Assembly: GCA_027886175.1 (NCBI GenBank)
Contig: JAJNNQ010000018.1
Location: forward strand, 20,565,001 to 20,629,000
Length of the DNA: 64,000 nucleotides
Direction of reading: 5' to 3'
Source: Phylloscopus collybita
Lineage: Eukaryota; Chordata; Aves; Passeriformes; Phylloscopidae
A model generated the notes under the pieces. The model was not told the DNA's origin. It did no database searches and worked only from the letters and a program-made list of their open reading frames with translations. Positions 38,275 through 51,500 of the stretch are shown here, piece after piece. The first letter of the stretch is position 1. Every line of letters starts with the position of its first letter. The position numbers were made by a program, and so were the translations under genes.

Positions 38275-38635
38275 CACAGAATCATAGAATGGTCTGGAAT
38301 CAAAGGGGCCTTAAAGACTAGCTAGTTCCAACCCTCCTGACATGGGCAGACACCTTTCACTGGGCAACTTGCTTAAAGACCCAACCAATCTGGCCTTAAA
38401 CACTTCCAGGGATGAGTCATCCACAACTTCTCTGGGCAATCTGTGCCACTGCCTCACCACTCTCAGTAAAGAATTTCTCCCTAATATCTAGTGAATTTCT
38501 CCCTAATACCTAGTCTACACCTACTCTGTTTCAGTTTCAAGCCATTCACCCTTGCCTCACACTCCATGTCCTTGTAAAGATTCCTTCTCCAGCTTTCTTG
38601 TAAGCTCCCTTTAGGTAATGAAATGCCTTCTCTTC
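38275..38635 (-). mobile_element. CR1 LINE fragment, antisense, about 360 bp
   Basis: CACAGAATCATAGAATGGTC, the TAGTTCCAACCCTCC block, CTTCCAGGGATGAGTCATCC and CTCTGGGCAATCTGTGCCA follow in the standard order of antisense avian CR1. The body is better preserved than the 12-kb fragment. An internal 22-bp tandem duplication is listed separately. The inner end is approximate. Confidence 0.93.
38471..38514. repeat. 22-bp tandem duplication inside CR1
   Basis: GAATTTCTCCCTAATATCTA plus GT is followed by GAATTTCTCCCTAATACCTA plus GT, one change between copies. A single such unit is expected in CR1 here, so the duplication arose after insertion or in the source copy. Confidence 0.93.
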
Positions 38636-41600
38636 AGCTTACATGTAGCTATCCTTCAAATGGGAAGACATGAAAAAGATATTTACAGCCTATTTTTTCA
38701 GAATAAAATCTCTATTTTGAATGCAAAGACTATTCTAAATACTGCTGAGTTGGAAAGAATCTGGAAAAAACACAGTGATTACAGAAATCAAATAGTTCCT
38801 CATTAGAAAAGTTACATTTAGAGAAGCTAAAACTGTAGTTAAATTTCCTGTCTTATGTGCTCAAATTGACTTCTTGGTGCTACCTCTGCACATTTGCTCT
38901 TGCCTCTGACACACATCACTCATGCTCCTCCCCACCCCACAAATTCTAAACAGTTACAGAACAGCCAAGTAACTAGCACAGGAGAAGGCAGAGACCACTT
39001 GTGAAAACCTTTTTGAGTATTTCATCCTATACCTCTCTCACTGCCCATGTAGTCTTAGACAGATATTCTCATCCCAATCCCCAGAACTCTTCCTCAGACA
39101 GGGAAGGATCAAGGAAATCTGCCTGAAGCCACTCAAGAAAGGTAAAGGCAAGGTGTTGTGAGGACAGTGAAGGCACTGCAGTCCAGTGTGACGGCTTCAG
39201 TGTCTCTATTTCGGATGCAAAAGTACAAAAACAACCCTTTGCATCCTAAGAAGATACAGGAACTTCATGCTCTACCTCTTCATGAAACAATGACAGCAAA
39301 AGACAGTTCTGAAATTATACAATTACGTCTAGTTTGTACACCCAGAGTTAAAATTTCTTTGGTAACAGACAAAATATTTTCCTTTAGTTTTGGTATGTGA
39401 AGAAAGGTCATGATAGAGACAGAAAAGCAGAAAAATGCAGTATTTAATTTTAATTCACTGACCTGAGCAGCACTTCTGCCAGTGTTACTGGTTTGAACAG
39501 CAGACTCCTGCTTTTGTGGTAATAAGCTCTTTACCTATTGCAGCCATCTGCTGGCTTTCCTTACAAATGGCCACAGTGCCTGAATCAGAGTTTGGACTCA
39601 CTGTTCTTGTAATCAAGAGCCAATCCATCCAGCCAATCCATGGTCTGTGTGCCTGTGCACAGTTAGTCTGGGTTGTCTGGAGATCTTCTACACATATGTT
39701 GTTTTTCCCAAAGGAAATATGCACAATACTGGAATCTGAAAAATATATTTTCGACTTTTACACAGATTATATGTTTGGGCTCTCATGCTTTCCCTTGCAC
39801 TTCTGGAAGAGGACACACTCACGACCACCTCCACACTGAACCAGCTGTTCCCTGGGGTTTTTAAAGACACACAGAAATTCAAGGTCTACACTGAGGGGGA
39901 CAGAGGGTTGAATTCACAGTAATTTTTTTCTTATTCAGTCACAAAAGACAAAACAAAGTATATTAATTTTAACAAAAACACAAGACTTTGGCACTGTGAG
40001 AGACAAGATTAGCAAACAATTTTTGCTCTAATTTCCCCCCTTATCATTCAAATTACAAGTACTAGCAAAATGCAATTTTTTCCTTTTTGTAGTTTGAAGG
40101 ATAAGTAGTAGGAAAAAATCTTTTTGCAAGGACAACTCAATTGGATATTTTAAGGTAAATACTGACAAACATCTGAAAGATTACTTCATTAAAAAGTTCT
40201 TCTGTTCTTATTTACATGCTGTCTTAATTTGCATGAAGTTTATCTCTTGATTTCCCATTTTGTATTCCAGGATAAGCATAAAATCCACCACGCTCCACCA
40301 CCCTGAGTAATGGGACAAACTGACAGGAAGCCACTGCTAATGAACCAGATTTTGGAAATGAACACAAAGTTAACTGAATCAGAATTATCTATGACCCAGT
40401 TCTGTAACATATTCTACCCTTGTCGTTTGCTGCAGCGCAAAAAGCACAGAAAATGAAAACTACACCAGATGGGAACTGATGTACAATGTTTTGCATTATT
40501 ATTGTTAGCAACAGCATAACAAAGAATTGTGCTCCTACTTTGTAATTTGTTGGCATTTTCTGACCAATTTTTCTGAAGTGAAGCAACTCAAGGAAAGGCA
40601 GCATCCAATCAAAGCCCTGTCATCTATAGGGCAATCTGTCCTGGCTGTCAGCCATATAAACGCGTGGCTGGAACGTCTGTTTAGTGAATCAGCCACGGAC
40701 CATTAAGGAGGCAGAGCCTGAAATGGGAAGAAGAGCAATGTCAGCCCCTGCCAGTCCTGAGCTATGGAGAGCAGAGCCAGCCTAAAGGCAATGAAATACA
40801 TTGTTAGTGGAAGCTGAGGGTTGAATAAACAAGTCCTGTTCCATCCAACTTTGCTTCTTAAGCCTGCTACTTATTGTGTAGTAAATTGGAAGTCATCAGG
40901 ATTAAGCTTTCTGAGTCAGACGATGGAACAGCTGGACACCAAGTGTAAAATGCTGCAGTTTAGAAAGCAACATCTGAGCCCTTATCTGACCTAGTAAATT
41001 AAAGAGTCATACTTGCTTTCAGAGCACTCACTATGCATCACTTGAGGACAACCATGTCCCCCACCCCAATTTCAAATACACAAATATCTTAAAACCATTA
41101 GCAATTAATAGAATTGACATGCAGTGAAGCAGCAGAAAAATTAGTGCCATCAATCATCTTTCAATATCCGCTGCAATATCAAACAGAAATCTCATCTTCA
41201 TATTATGATGCAGTGCAGAAACTGAACTAGTATTGTTATTAACTGAAATAAAACCCAACCTACAGGATTTCAAACCTCCCTCCAAATTTAGCTTATTAAA
41301 CACATCACCCATTAAGCCACTTTCATTATTTAAACATCATGATGCAATAAAAATATCTCAAGATTAAACTTGCCATCTAAGTGATTTATTTGTAAATCAC
41401 AAGGAAAAAGGTCTCACATGTCGCTTCAAAGCACAGATTAACAAAATAATATTGTACAATTCGGCATGATTTGCACTCTCTACTTGAGAGGAGTTTGGTC
41501 CTCATATATAGGACATACATTTCAAACTAGGAATAAGCATCATTATACAGAAGAGTCTCTCTTAGCACTGATTCTTCTGTCACGCATGGGCACAGTGAAA

Positions 41601-44487
41601 CAGTACCCACTGAAAAGGAGAACATGGCACGGATAGTGCAGACTTCTCATCATCCTGAGCTCATGTAACTGGTGAGTTACAGGTCAGAAAAAAGATGTAA
41701 TGACAGTATTGGGCTCATAGGCCTGAGGATGATGCACATGGAAAAAAAAATTCTCTCTTTTCTAATAGAACCAGAGAAACCACAGGAAAATAGCGGGTTG
41801 CAGGTGCAGAAGAAACAGCAGTTTTTTTCTTACATAGTCAAGCTTCTGAAGTCACTGTCACGGAACACGACAACTACTATGAATTTACAAAGACTTAGGA
41901 AGCAATTAATTGGACTAAAAATCCCAGAATAGATATCTATAATGATTTAAATAAATACAAAGATACTACTTTCAGATTATGAAGTTCTTGAGCCAAATAT
42001 TGTTGGATGCTGGAAGAGTGCACTGGGGAGCTTTTACTGCATCTAAGTTAACCCAGTTTTTATAGCCATCCCAGCCACCCAGATATGGCTAGTACAGGCA
42101 TTTTAAATTCCTATTCAAGCACTGAAGGGATAGACACCATGTAAAAACTCTGGTTACTTAAAAAAAAAAATGTTGGGGCATTTATACTCACTAACACGAT
42201 GGGAGACAAATGTGTTTAATTCAACCTTTAAATTCCACCGCCAAATTAATTTTATTCTGTGTCTCAGGGACACGTCCATCCCATCTGCAAAGACATCTAC
42301 TCTTACAGATTAACCTATTTTTTTGATGTATATAACCTGTTGGTGTTTATCATAGCACTAAATCCAAGACAAATAATTACAAAGTTCACAGTCTTTCCCA
42401 CTGAGAGAAGTGGGTCAGTTTTCAGTTCTCCAACTTACTTTCAGGCTTTCTGCAGAATTAGACCAGATTAAATTGATTTCCACGTTGCTCACTTGCAAAT
42501 ATGCAATTAATAAGTAATAGAAATACAACTGCATTAAGAAAATCTGATACTGAAATGTATGGATGTATGACAGAAAGTAAATTCTGTGACTAGAGAACAA
42601 GATGCAATTATGGTAAATTAATTTACCTTTAAAGAAATCTAGTGATGTTTTAGATGGGTAACTGTAAAACAGAGTGCTTGAAGAACAAAATTCCACCTAT
42701 TTCTCTAAGAGGCCTTCTCTGTTCATTTTAAAATGTGCAGCCCTGTTTCGCCCTCTCTGTTAGAAAAACCTTTTGCTATAACCCTTTGGGGCAGTACATA
42801 TCAGTTTAAGGTCTGTTCCTGTCATGGACTCTTTTAAAGATAAACAGATAGAGCTTAGCAGGTCAGCAGAGTAGGCTGGTGAGGAGAAGAAGCATCAACA
42901 TTCATGTCAAAGAACAACTTAAAACCATTTTTTGCTTAATCTAGCAAAAATCTTCCATGTCAGGGAAGGGACTACCAGTGCCACCATGAGGTTTGGTCCT
43001 GCCTTAGTTCATTGATAAGTCACAGAATTATACACAGAGAGACTAGAACTGCACATGCAGATTATCTTGCTTTTCTCACAAATACTGAATTTATGACAAA
43101 ATTATAAAGAAGAGACAGAGAAACATAGTATCTGTGAACAGTATCAAGGGAGTCTCCACAGAAAATACAAACTATGTCTGTATATTTCTGAACATGAAAG
43201 AAATTTTCTTTTTAAACTTCATTGAGAAGAAAAAATCTATTTTAGCTGAATGACTGGATTTTATAACTGGACTCTAGAAGAGCTCCTTAAAAAGGAAAGT
43301 CATTAGTCTATTTTCAAACCAGTAGTAACAATTAGCTTTTAATGAGTGCTTGTGATAAGAAAAGACAATCTGTTTTAAACGAAGGTGATTTCTGTACCTA
43401 CTCCAGCATGAGGCCCCTGTGCAACACATCGGCTGCCTGAGGAAAGGTTTGCTGGTGACCTGCAGCAAGGGCACAGATAAATGGCAGATTTCAGAGCTCA
43501 GTTAGAGGTGGTATCACCTCTCATATTTGCTTTGCCAGTGCACATCATCAAAGGCCTACAATGAGGAAGTGCTTACTTATAGTCTGTAAAGGGAACTGTC
43601 ATTTTTCAGCCAAGATCTGAGAGCACTTGACAGACCTGAAGGGTTTGCCCATTGCACTACACTGCAATGCACTTACTGAGGAAGGCTTTCAGGAACAAAA
43701 GGAGACTGTAGCCACATGTGGCCATACCCTACATGGGACAATTCTGGGAGAGGCCCAGCTCTGTGTGGCACTTCTAGCACTGCCCATGGTGACAGACAGA
43801 TGGACAAAGGGCATTTGACCTTAATAGACAATGCAGATAAATAGAGAAAGGAAACTAACTGAAACACTGAGTCAGGCTGAAGTGAAGCCTCGTTTCCACA
43901 CATCCATGAATGCTCCCCCTGATCCAACATTCATGGCTGGATCCAAGACATTTAATGCTGCTTCAAGATACACAGTTAGCACAGGGCAGCCTAATACCTG
44001 TGCTGCTTGAAAAGAATTACTAAATGGTTTCATTAACAACTTTTAACAATCGCTCTTCTAATTTCCTCATTTCACTGGTGTTTATTTTATTCTACTCTTC
44101 TTCCTTCTCTTGACAGGCAAATATAAGTAGGAGAGTTCTAATTACCTAAGGATATTGCTTTATAAAAACTTTGCTAATGACTTACTCCTGCTTTTAAACC
44201 TTGGGACATCAACTTCTCATGTGTCAACAGCTTCCTGTGAAGTCTCATAATTTTGTCTGTAAACTTTGGTTCATACTAGAAAATTACCTCATCACCTCAT
44301 ATGAGAACTTTGATAAATACTTGAAAATTAATGACTGACTCATATAGCTTAATGTATCAAAAGAAGAGCACTCAGAACTAGCTGAAGAGATCCATTCATT
44401 TTTTATGGATTTGTATATGTATTTTTTTAAGAAAAGGCCACACAACTTTATCACATGAAAAACTTTCCAGTTAGGACTTTTAATGGA
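38636..44487. other. Unique sequence, possible conserved noncoding DNA
   Basis: Nearly 6 kb without a recognised transposable element. Open frames (39516-39839, 41672-41932, 42259-42471 plus; 42415-42696 minus) show no domain. The stretch 41040-41400 is evenly A+T-rich with many ATTA/TTAAT words and few low-complexity runs, again suggestive of conserved noncoding DNA. Confidence 0.4.
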
Positions 44488-44514
44488 TTTTTTTTTTTTT
44501 TTTTTTTTTTTTTT
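44488..44514. repeat. Poly(T) tract, 27 T
   Basis: Uninterrupted T run. If read on the minus strand it could be a poly(A) tail, but I recognise no retrocopy body beside it. Confidence 0.95.
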
Positions 44515-46595
44515 GGTCAGTTAAGCTGTCTCACACTCAGCTGCCCTTAGGTCTCTTAGGGTAGAGCTTTAGGGCAAGCTTTTTCAAAATGGGCCAAAGA
44601 AATGTAATAAAACTCACTCTGCCAGTTGCTCTGTCAAAAGCATGATTAGCATGGTGTTACGTATCACAGAAGTTGGCCTGGCTTGAATTATGTCCTTTGG
44701 TTGCATTTTTCTCACCATCTCCTCTAATTTTATTACTTAAATTATTATTCCTAAGAGGTATTTTGCTACAAATGTCCTAAATGGTTCTACTATATCTTTG
44801 CAACTTACATTGGAGCAAGAAAAGCTTTGCCAAAAGAGACAAGAAGGTGCTTTTGTAGGCAACAGCTTTGCCTGTGAAACTTTCTCTGAAGTCATATGAA
44901 AGGGACTCAACCAACATGATTAAAAAAATCTAAAATATTGGAAAACATACTATTTCTCAGTAGTAGATATCTTATACTTTACAGAGTAATTGCAGATACT
45001 ATGGCGTGCACATCAGCGTGATCTGCTGAACAAGCATTCACAACCTTAGAAAGATGCCAGAACACAAATAAAAATCTTTATGTGAACCAAAAAAATTTGT
45101 ATTTTTAGTCAGGTTGTGGTTTTCCTTGTGTCAAAGCCTAAAGAGAGGAAAGATTACTATCTATGGTGTACAACACCCAGAAAACCATAAAGAAAGCTGT
45201 TGCTGCAGACAGAAGATCACACAATGGCTTTCATAAGCTTTCAGTAATTCAGGAACTACATAAAGTGTCCTTGTCTCCAAGATCCTGTGTATTATTTCAC
45301 CTCTAAGACTATATTGAAACTCAGGCCAAAAACAGACCAAACAACAGCTTTCAGCTTACATTTGAGTAAAGGATGGCAAGCAGGAAATCTGGTTCAATGT
45401 TCTTCCTCCAGGATGTAGTTTTTTAACCACTATATCGTTGATCTTCACACTTACCACACTATAATAATTTTTTTTTTCCAGTGATAACCATGTGCAGCAA
45501 AATAATGTAATACTATTTTTCCTTCTTTGTGAGTGGCTACAGCCTCACCAGTAACCAGTACAAACTAACTGTCAAGAATTGACAAGACCTACAGGCACAA
45601 AATCTGAAATTTTACCTGTATATATGTTTTTATAAGCTCTACTGGCAGTAGCAGATTGAGAAAACGGGAACAGTGCATTTTAACTTCAAAAAATGCTTAC
45701 CACAGTTTCATTATGTCAGACAGTAACTGAAAGCTGAGCTTTGGGGAAGACACAAATGGGAACTTTTAAAGATATAATATACACAACTGACCTTTAAAAA
45801 GATAAAAACCAAACACAGAGAAAAGGGAGCTAATTTAATAAAATAAGGGTTTGGCAGCAAATGTTTATTTGTATTGAAGGACTGTTTTTCTTTTTTTAAA
45901 GAGCACCATTCACATTGTTCATTTTCAGTCTTGGTTCATCCCTGATGGATTATTTTCTAATTACTACCCTTATTAAAAAATACTAGACTATTTCACAGCA
46001 GTACTCCCAATCACTGTAGCAATACAATCCTCTGTATTATGCTATTCATGCTAAAAATGCTCCATAAATATTGAACACTAGATCACAACACTGAAATCTA
46101 CCTTGAATAAAGGCAGCCTGCAGTTATTTCAGCCAAAGAACTTAATTATCTCTACCCAAAAACTGTGGGTTACCTGTTTGCATCCTTCTTGTTGCTAAGG
46201 GTTTAATGTAAGTAGAAGCATGGTTTTCCCTGAGTTTTGATTCCTTATTTGTCATCTATATGAGAGCTGAGGCCTCTTTAGAAATCTCAGTATTATAGTG
46301 AATGCCACACCAATGAAAACTGGAATTTTACTTTCTAAGTTGTCCTTCAAAAATCTTCAGCTGGAATCCCACATACTAAAATGGTTTTCCTGAATTTGGA
46401 AATCCAGTACCACACTGAATTATGCTAAAAGCTTTAGAAGTATCACCACGCAAACACATGTCAACACATAGCCCTTAAAAATGTTTTTCTCAAATAATTT
46501 CCTAAGATGTTACATCCACTTATGAAGTTTCAGAAGAGGAAGCACAGAGAAAGGATAAGAAATTAAAACCTTCTAGTCTGAATGTTGTTTCTAAC
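44515..46595. other. Unique sequence, nothing recognised
   Basis: About 2 kb of A+T-rich sequence with no recognised repeats or coding segments. Confidence 0.5.
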
Positions 46596-46601
46596 ACTAC
46601 T

Positions 46602-46926
46602 CGAAGTAACCCCACCCCGCCCTCCTGGCCCCGGCTGCTAGCTCAGATTCTGGGGGGCTTTAGGCAAGGATCACTTCAGGATAGGGGAAGAGACCCAAAA
46701 GAGGCTCCTTACCTAAGAGTGTTCCAAGACTTTATTCTCGAAGGGATTCCCAGGGGCAAAGAGGACAAACAAGGAAGAACATGGGTTTATGTAGACCCTC
46801 TGTCCGAGGACAGATAGCTGGCACTGAGCCAGCTGGTCAGAGATAGCGGGGGAAGGTAGAGTCACACCACACAGTTACAGCTTTGGGGCTCCTTCTGGGG
46901 TAAACCATCCCCAGAGGGATACAACA
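46602..46926 (-). mobile_element. Solo LTR, about 325 bp, with 6-bp target duplication
   Basis: This island is clearly richer in G+C than its flanks. It is bracketed by the direct repeat ACTACT (46596-46601 and 46927-46932). Read on the minus strand it begins TGTTGTATCCCTCTGGGGAT and ends GGTTACTTCG, so the 3' terminal CA appears mutated to CG. A poly(A) signal AATAAA on the minus strand (plus 46731-46736) sits about 130 bases from that end, a normal R-U5 arrangement. No internal retroviral sequence is attached, so this is a solo LTR left by recombination. A 6-bp duplication is typical of the ERVK class. The exact 5' boundary is less certain because of the changed terminus. Confidence 0.65.
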
Positions 46927-46932
46927 ACTACT

Positions 46933-47448
46933 CTTTCATTCCAAGAGTGCTATTAAGAGGTTATTTCTCATGAAGACGAGTTCCTGTAATATTCAATCTG
47001 CTTCAGCTTGGTTAGCAGCTGCTGCTTACCCAGGACTTTGGTGAGGGACAAGAGGGTTAGCAGGCACTTTCTTTCTGCACTAGGTTACAAGCAGACATTT
47101 TAAGGTGGAGAGAAGAATTTTGGTATTGCTCTAATATTCCATTTGGTCTACATAAATACATTTGGCATCAAAGATGAAGATATCATGTTTATAATTCATC
47201 TATCATCACAAGATATATGATCTTGTGTCATTTAGATCTCTACTGTATCTTCAAAAAAAAATAGAAGAAAGTACAACTTCACTAATATAGTGTTTATTTT
47301 AGTGTGGAAGCACATACAATTACATAGATGCTAAATAATCACAGCTGACAAACTCTGTTTAGTTGTACATTACAGTTAAGCACAATTTTAGGATTCATTT
47401 GAAGTTAATTATATGTTCTTTTAATAATGAACATTTTTTATTTTACAG
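46933..47448. other. Unique sequence, nothing recognised
   Basis: Sequence between the solo LTR and the exon-like segment. No signal was recognised. Confidence 0.45.
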
Positions 47449-47511
47449 AACAGCTACCATGAAAATGCTTTTATGACTATTAAAGCCATGTTGATGTCCA
47501 AGAGATACCAG
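47449..47511 (+). CDS. Candidate 63-bp internal exon, unidentified
   Basis: The acceptor (TTTTTTATTTTACAG, AG at 47447-47448) and a strong donor (CAG/GTAGGT, GT at 47512-47513) flank exactly 21 open codons in phase 0 (NSYHENAFMTIKAMLMSKRY, then Q). Another frame has an early TGA. The length is a multiple of three, so the exon could be skipped without changing frame. It is phase-compatible with the candidate at 27474-27578. A noncoding exon or chance match remains possible, and I do not recognise the peptide. Confidence 0.27.
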
Positions 47512-47513
47512 GT

Positions 47514-48461
47514 AGGTATCTCTATGAAATGGATGCAAAGATTCCTTCTCTCAGTTTCAAACACTAGAATAGTTTCTCATAATCAAAAAATGTCAAACAG
47601 AATTTTTCCGGAATTCAGACACAAGTAACACTACTGTTGTGTCTTCTCTTCTGATGACTGAGCACTAAGAATGGCTTCACAACATTATTTTACTTCATGG
47701 ACAGCCACAGCTTCAAGGTCTGGTGCATTCTACTCTTCACAAACCTTGTGTTACATTAAGCAATACAAGTTATAAACAATTAGATGCAAAACCAGCAGAA
47801 ACATTCTCTAGACACTCCCGGTAAATCTATGCCTCCAATAAATGTCAAATATAAAGAATAAAGCAGCAAGATGGCTCAGCTACCTACTGGTTACTAATAA
47901 TTTTATGAGATCTATTTGTGTGAAAGTTGTTAAGAGGGTTTTATTGATGGCTTGGCAAAAACAAATACATATTGACTTCAGGAAAAACAAAATTATAAAA
48001 ACATTGCATCTGCCATAATTTATCATCAGCATGACCTCTCAGAAAAGTTAACCTGACATCTAAAATTACTTCTCTTTATTCTGAAAGTGTATTGCAAAAT
48101 AATACTTCATCTTCAAATTCATCTCCTTTCTCACCTATCAGCTTTGCTTGTATTCAGAATTTTTAATTCATCCTCTTCCCACTCTATGCTTCCATTCTGG
48201 TGAACACAATAGCTTCTGTTGTCAACACCCGTGAGCACCCTTTTTCTAGATGATTGTGTCATTTAATTGTTTTGGTCAAGACATAAAAGCAAGAAGGACC
48301 CTTTCTTACAGAGATTTGGAAATCTCAGCCCTCAGGTGAGCCTCTTGAGTCATTCGGAAAATAAGACTTTGGTTATTCTGAGAAAGAATCAGAGGACTGT
48401 ACTTGCAAGAGCTGTACTAAAAATCACTGGACAACATTAAATACTTTGGTGGGTATTGTTT
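47514..48461. other. Unique sequence with a possible microexon
   Basis: At 48312-48335 the acceptor CCCTTTCTTACAG and the donor CAG/GTGAGC flank 24 bases open in phase 0 (RFGNLSPQ). Microexons of this size exist in neural genes, but 24 bases of open frame carry almost no statistical weight. Nothing else was recognised. Confidence 0.3.
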
Positions 48462-48585
48462 GGTTGTTGTTTGGTTGGTTGGTTGTTGTTTGGTTGGTTG
48501 GTTGTTGTTTGTTTGGTTTTGGTGTTGCGGTTTTTTGTTTTTGGGGTTTTTTTAGGTTTGTTGTTTTGTTTGGGTTTTTTTTGCA
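48462..48585. repeat. GGTT/GTTT-rich tandem repeat
   Basis: Two perfect copies of the 19-bp unit GGTTGTTGTTTGGTTGGTT (48462-48480, 48481-48499) and a partial third are followed by T/G-rich degenerate sequence to about 48585. The plus-strand open frame at 48446-48646 (tryptophan, glycine, valine and phenylalanine rich) is only a translation of this repeat. Confidence 0.93.
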
Positions 48586-51500
48586 ATCAGCAGCTCAAAA
48601 CTGTAAATGTGCAGGAAAAAGTTTAAATTATGGAAACTCATACTAAATTACATAAAGTAAGGGCAGCAGGGAGTGCATCGCAGCACTTGGGATCAGGTTA
48701 CAATCATCAAGCAGAGAGACACCCTGGTATCAACAGTGTGAAAGAAAGTTCAGTAACCCAGAAGTTTAAGTGGAAGCAAAGTTGAAAGGCAAAGCAACAG
48801 CATTGTTAAGTGTCAGAAATTAATCACATATGGCCACAAAGGCTGTCTTGCAGGAAGTACAAGATTGCTGTCAGGAGTCTGGCTCCAGAAGAGAAGGGAG
48901 GGAGAAAGAGCAGAGAAACAAGCCCCAAATGACTGCTCAAGCAAAGGAGCAAGGGTCAGAACTGGGACTCAGACAAGACTCTCCAGATCACATGGAAACA
49001 ATGAGCAGCCCAAAGCAAATTATGGGTTTGATCTTACACCTATTTAGAGGTAGCAGATCACACAGCAGTTTTATAGATTGGTTCTCAAGTGGTTAGGATT
49101 GTTGGACTGTTTGCTGCCCAAGCTGAAGCCCAGACAGTAACAGAAGAGTTCAGTTGTGCAGCTGAAATCTAACAGACTAATAACAACCTTTAAATAATTC
49201 CTATGATTTTCAGAACTGCACAACAAACACTAGTTCTTGTGACTTCATTTTTACTCAGTCATAACTGAAAACTTGCTCCACGTCCCAATGGAGGTTTTAG
49301 AGTCATGATACAGACCTGAACGTTGCAAAATGAATTGCTGTGGGATATGAAATCCAGTTAACCATAACTAGTTCTTGGGACACCTCTGAAAGTATTTTAT
49401 ATGTTTCTCATTTCACAGCCCCAAACAAATGTGACTGACAATCTACTAACAAATAAGATTTACTTACAGCTTTAAAATCCTGTTGTACGGCATTTTTTGA
49501 TCCAGCAATTGCAGGAGCAGGGAGAGGAAAGCCAGATTAAAATTTGTGTAACAGTAGTTTCTTGACTTTGATTATAATGGACAGAAGGAGATTTTAGGAT
49601 GCTGCAACTGCCCTGTGCATTTCACACAGAGTGTGAAGTGCTGGGAAGAACACTGTCTGAAGGGCTAGGAGGAGATGCAGATCTGTTCCCTGGATTTCAG
49701 ATAACTGCTTGTTCTGCCTAGGAATCTCTGAGGTAGCACTGGCTGCCTGTAAGCTGCCTGCCCTGCGTGACCTCACTGTGAAGCATAACCTTGTCTACTG
49801 CTATCACCACTGCCTCAAATGGAATTATTCCATTTAGAATTTCTCATCCTCCTAGAAACAAGTGCTGCAAGCATGATCTGCTTGGAGGTGGAGTTACACC
49901 TACACAGATACTAATCATAGATTAAACTAGACAGATGAATCATCAGAAGTCAGTACCCTCTATAAACACAGATATTTAATGCCTAGATAGATGACTGATA
50001 ATTATCTGCTGATAATCTCTGTCAGTTTGATGCAATAGTATAAAGCTTTATTTTAGCCTCTAGCCAGAAGTACAGGATAACCTCACACTTACTTAGCAAC
50101 TTTTAGTTCAGAAAAAGGCAGGAAATCGTAATACAACTGCTGGTTCATTACCGCAGCACAGGACAGAAAGCAAACTCTGTATCACAGGTGGACAAAGGAT
50201 AAACTCTGAGATGGAGTAAGGAGATCACAACACCCTCTGAAGGCACACCTGAGTTTGAGTAAAACAGTTCTTTTTAGCAGTGTTTTAAAATTGTGTCTCC
50301 AACTTCAACTGAGTGAATCTTGGTGTAACAGGAATACAGTTCAGAGCAACTCAAGTGACGAAGTGCCAAAGGATATTTTACATAGCACTCACATCAAGGA
50401 GATTTGCTAAGAACTCTGCAGGAAGAGCTCAAGAAAGAGATGAGCAACTTTAATAAGATCAGGGTAAATTAAAGAAAAATTAAAAGAAAATAAGAAGAAA
50501 AGAAAGGCCAATGTAATAGAAATCTTTTCTGACTACAAAGACTGAAGAGATGAAAGGCAAAAGGAACTTCATGTGTTTTCTACCTTCTTGTTTTTGGACT
50601 TAGATGCACTGGCACATCTCTGCAAATGTCAGTGAGTCAGAAAGAAAATCAAAAGAACAGCTCTGATCTAGGGAGTGTGCTTTTGAAAGGGATACTTCTG
50701 CTAAGAGTGCAATGTGGCACATCAGGCTACCTGGATAATGAAGGGCAGCAGATGAGAAGGAGAATGGATTATGTCAGCTCCGAAATGAGAAGGCTGATGG
50801 CAGAAATAGGTCCATTTTGCTGGAGCTTTCATAGGGAATCATTTGTGTAAAAGCATTTTAGGCCTCCACTTTGGAGCACTCTTTTCTGTACAGAATGGGT
50901 GCTGTTGGACATAAAATTTCAAGAAGGTAATCTCTGGCTTGGAGCCACAAATGACCAAACTCTCACCTCAAAACACTTCCAAAAACCTTGCAAAACACTG
51001 AGATAAAGTCCATTTCTGTCTACATTTTCCTAGACCTTCACAGAACATTATGAAGTTAAAGGAAATTATCTAAGTACCATGAACTGCATCTAAAAATGTT
51101 GATTTATCTTTTAAGATTGTTAACTGACTCAAGAATTGCTTCAGATGTCCAGAGATTTTTGTTATTTTAACAAGCAAGTGATATTCATATACAAATATAA
51201 TGACAAATGTGATTTTTCTTTTTCTAGAAAAAGAAAAGAGTAATAATTTAACAGAAGTTTAAAAAAGCTTTTGAGGTTTTATTGAAAAGCTTTAGACAGC
51301 AAGTTTCCAATAGAAGTTCAGGAGAAATGTGAATAAGTCAAATTATTCTAATGAATAAATAAAGGCCTCAACAGAGTAAGTTGAAAATATCATAAAAAGG
51401 AATAGTTATGGTGTCTTTCATTTACTTTTTAGCAACACATTCCCTTGACATATTTAACATTACTGTGAAATAAAATAGGATGAATGTGTAATCAAGAACT

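Noticed and set aside
48446..48646. Hydrophobic 66-codon frame
   Set aside because: It is a translation of the GGTT/GTTT repeat.
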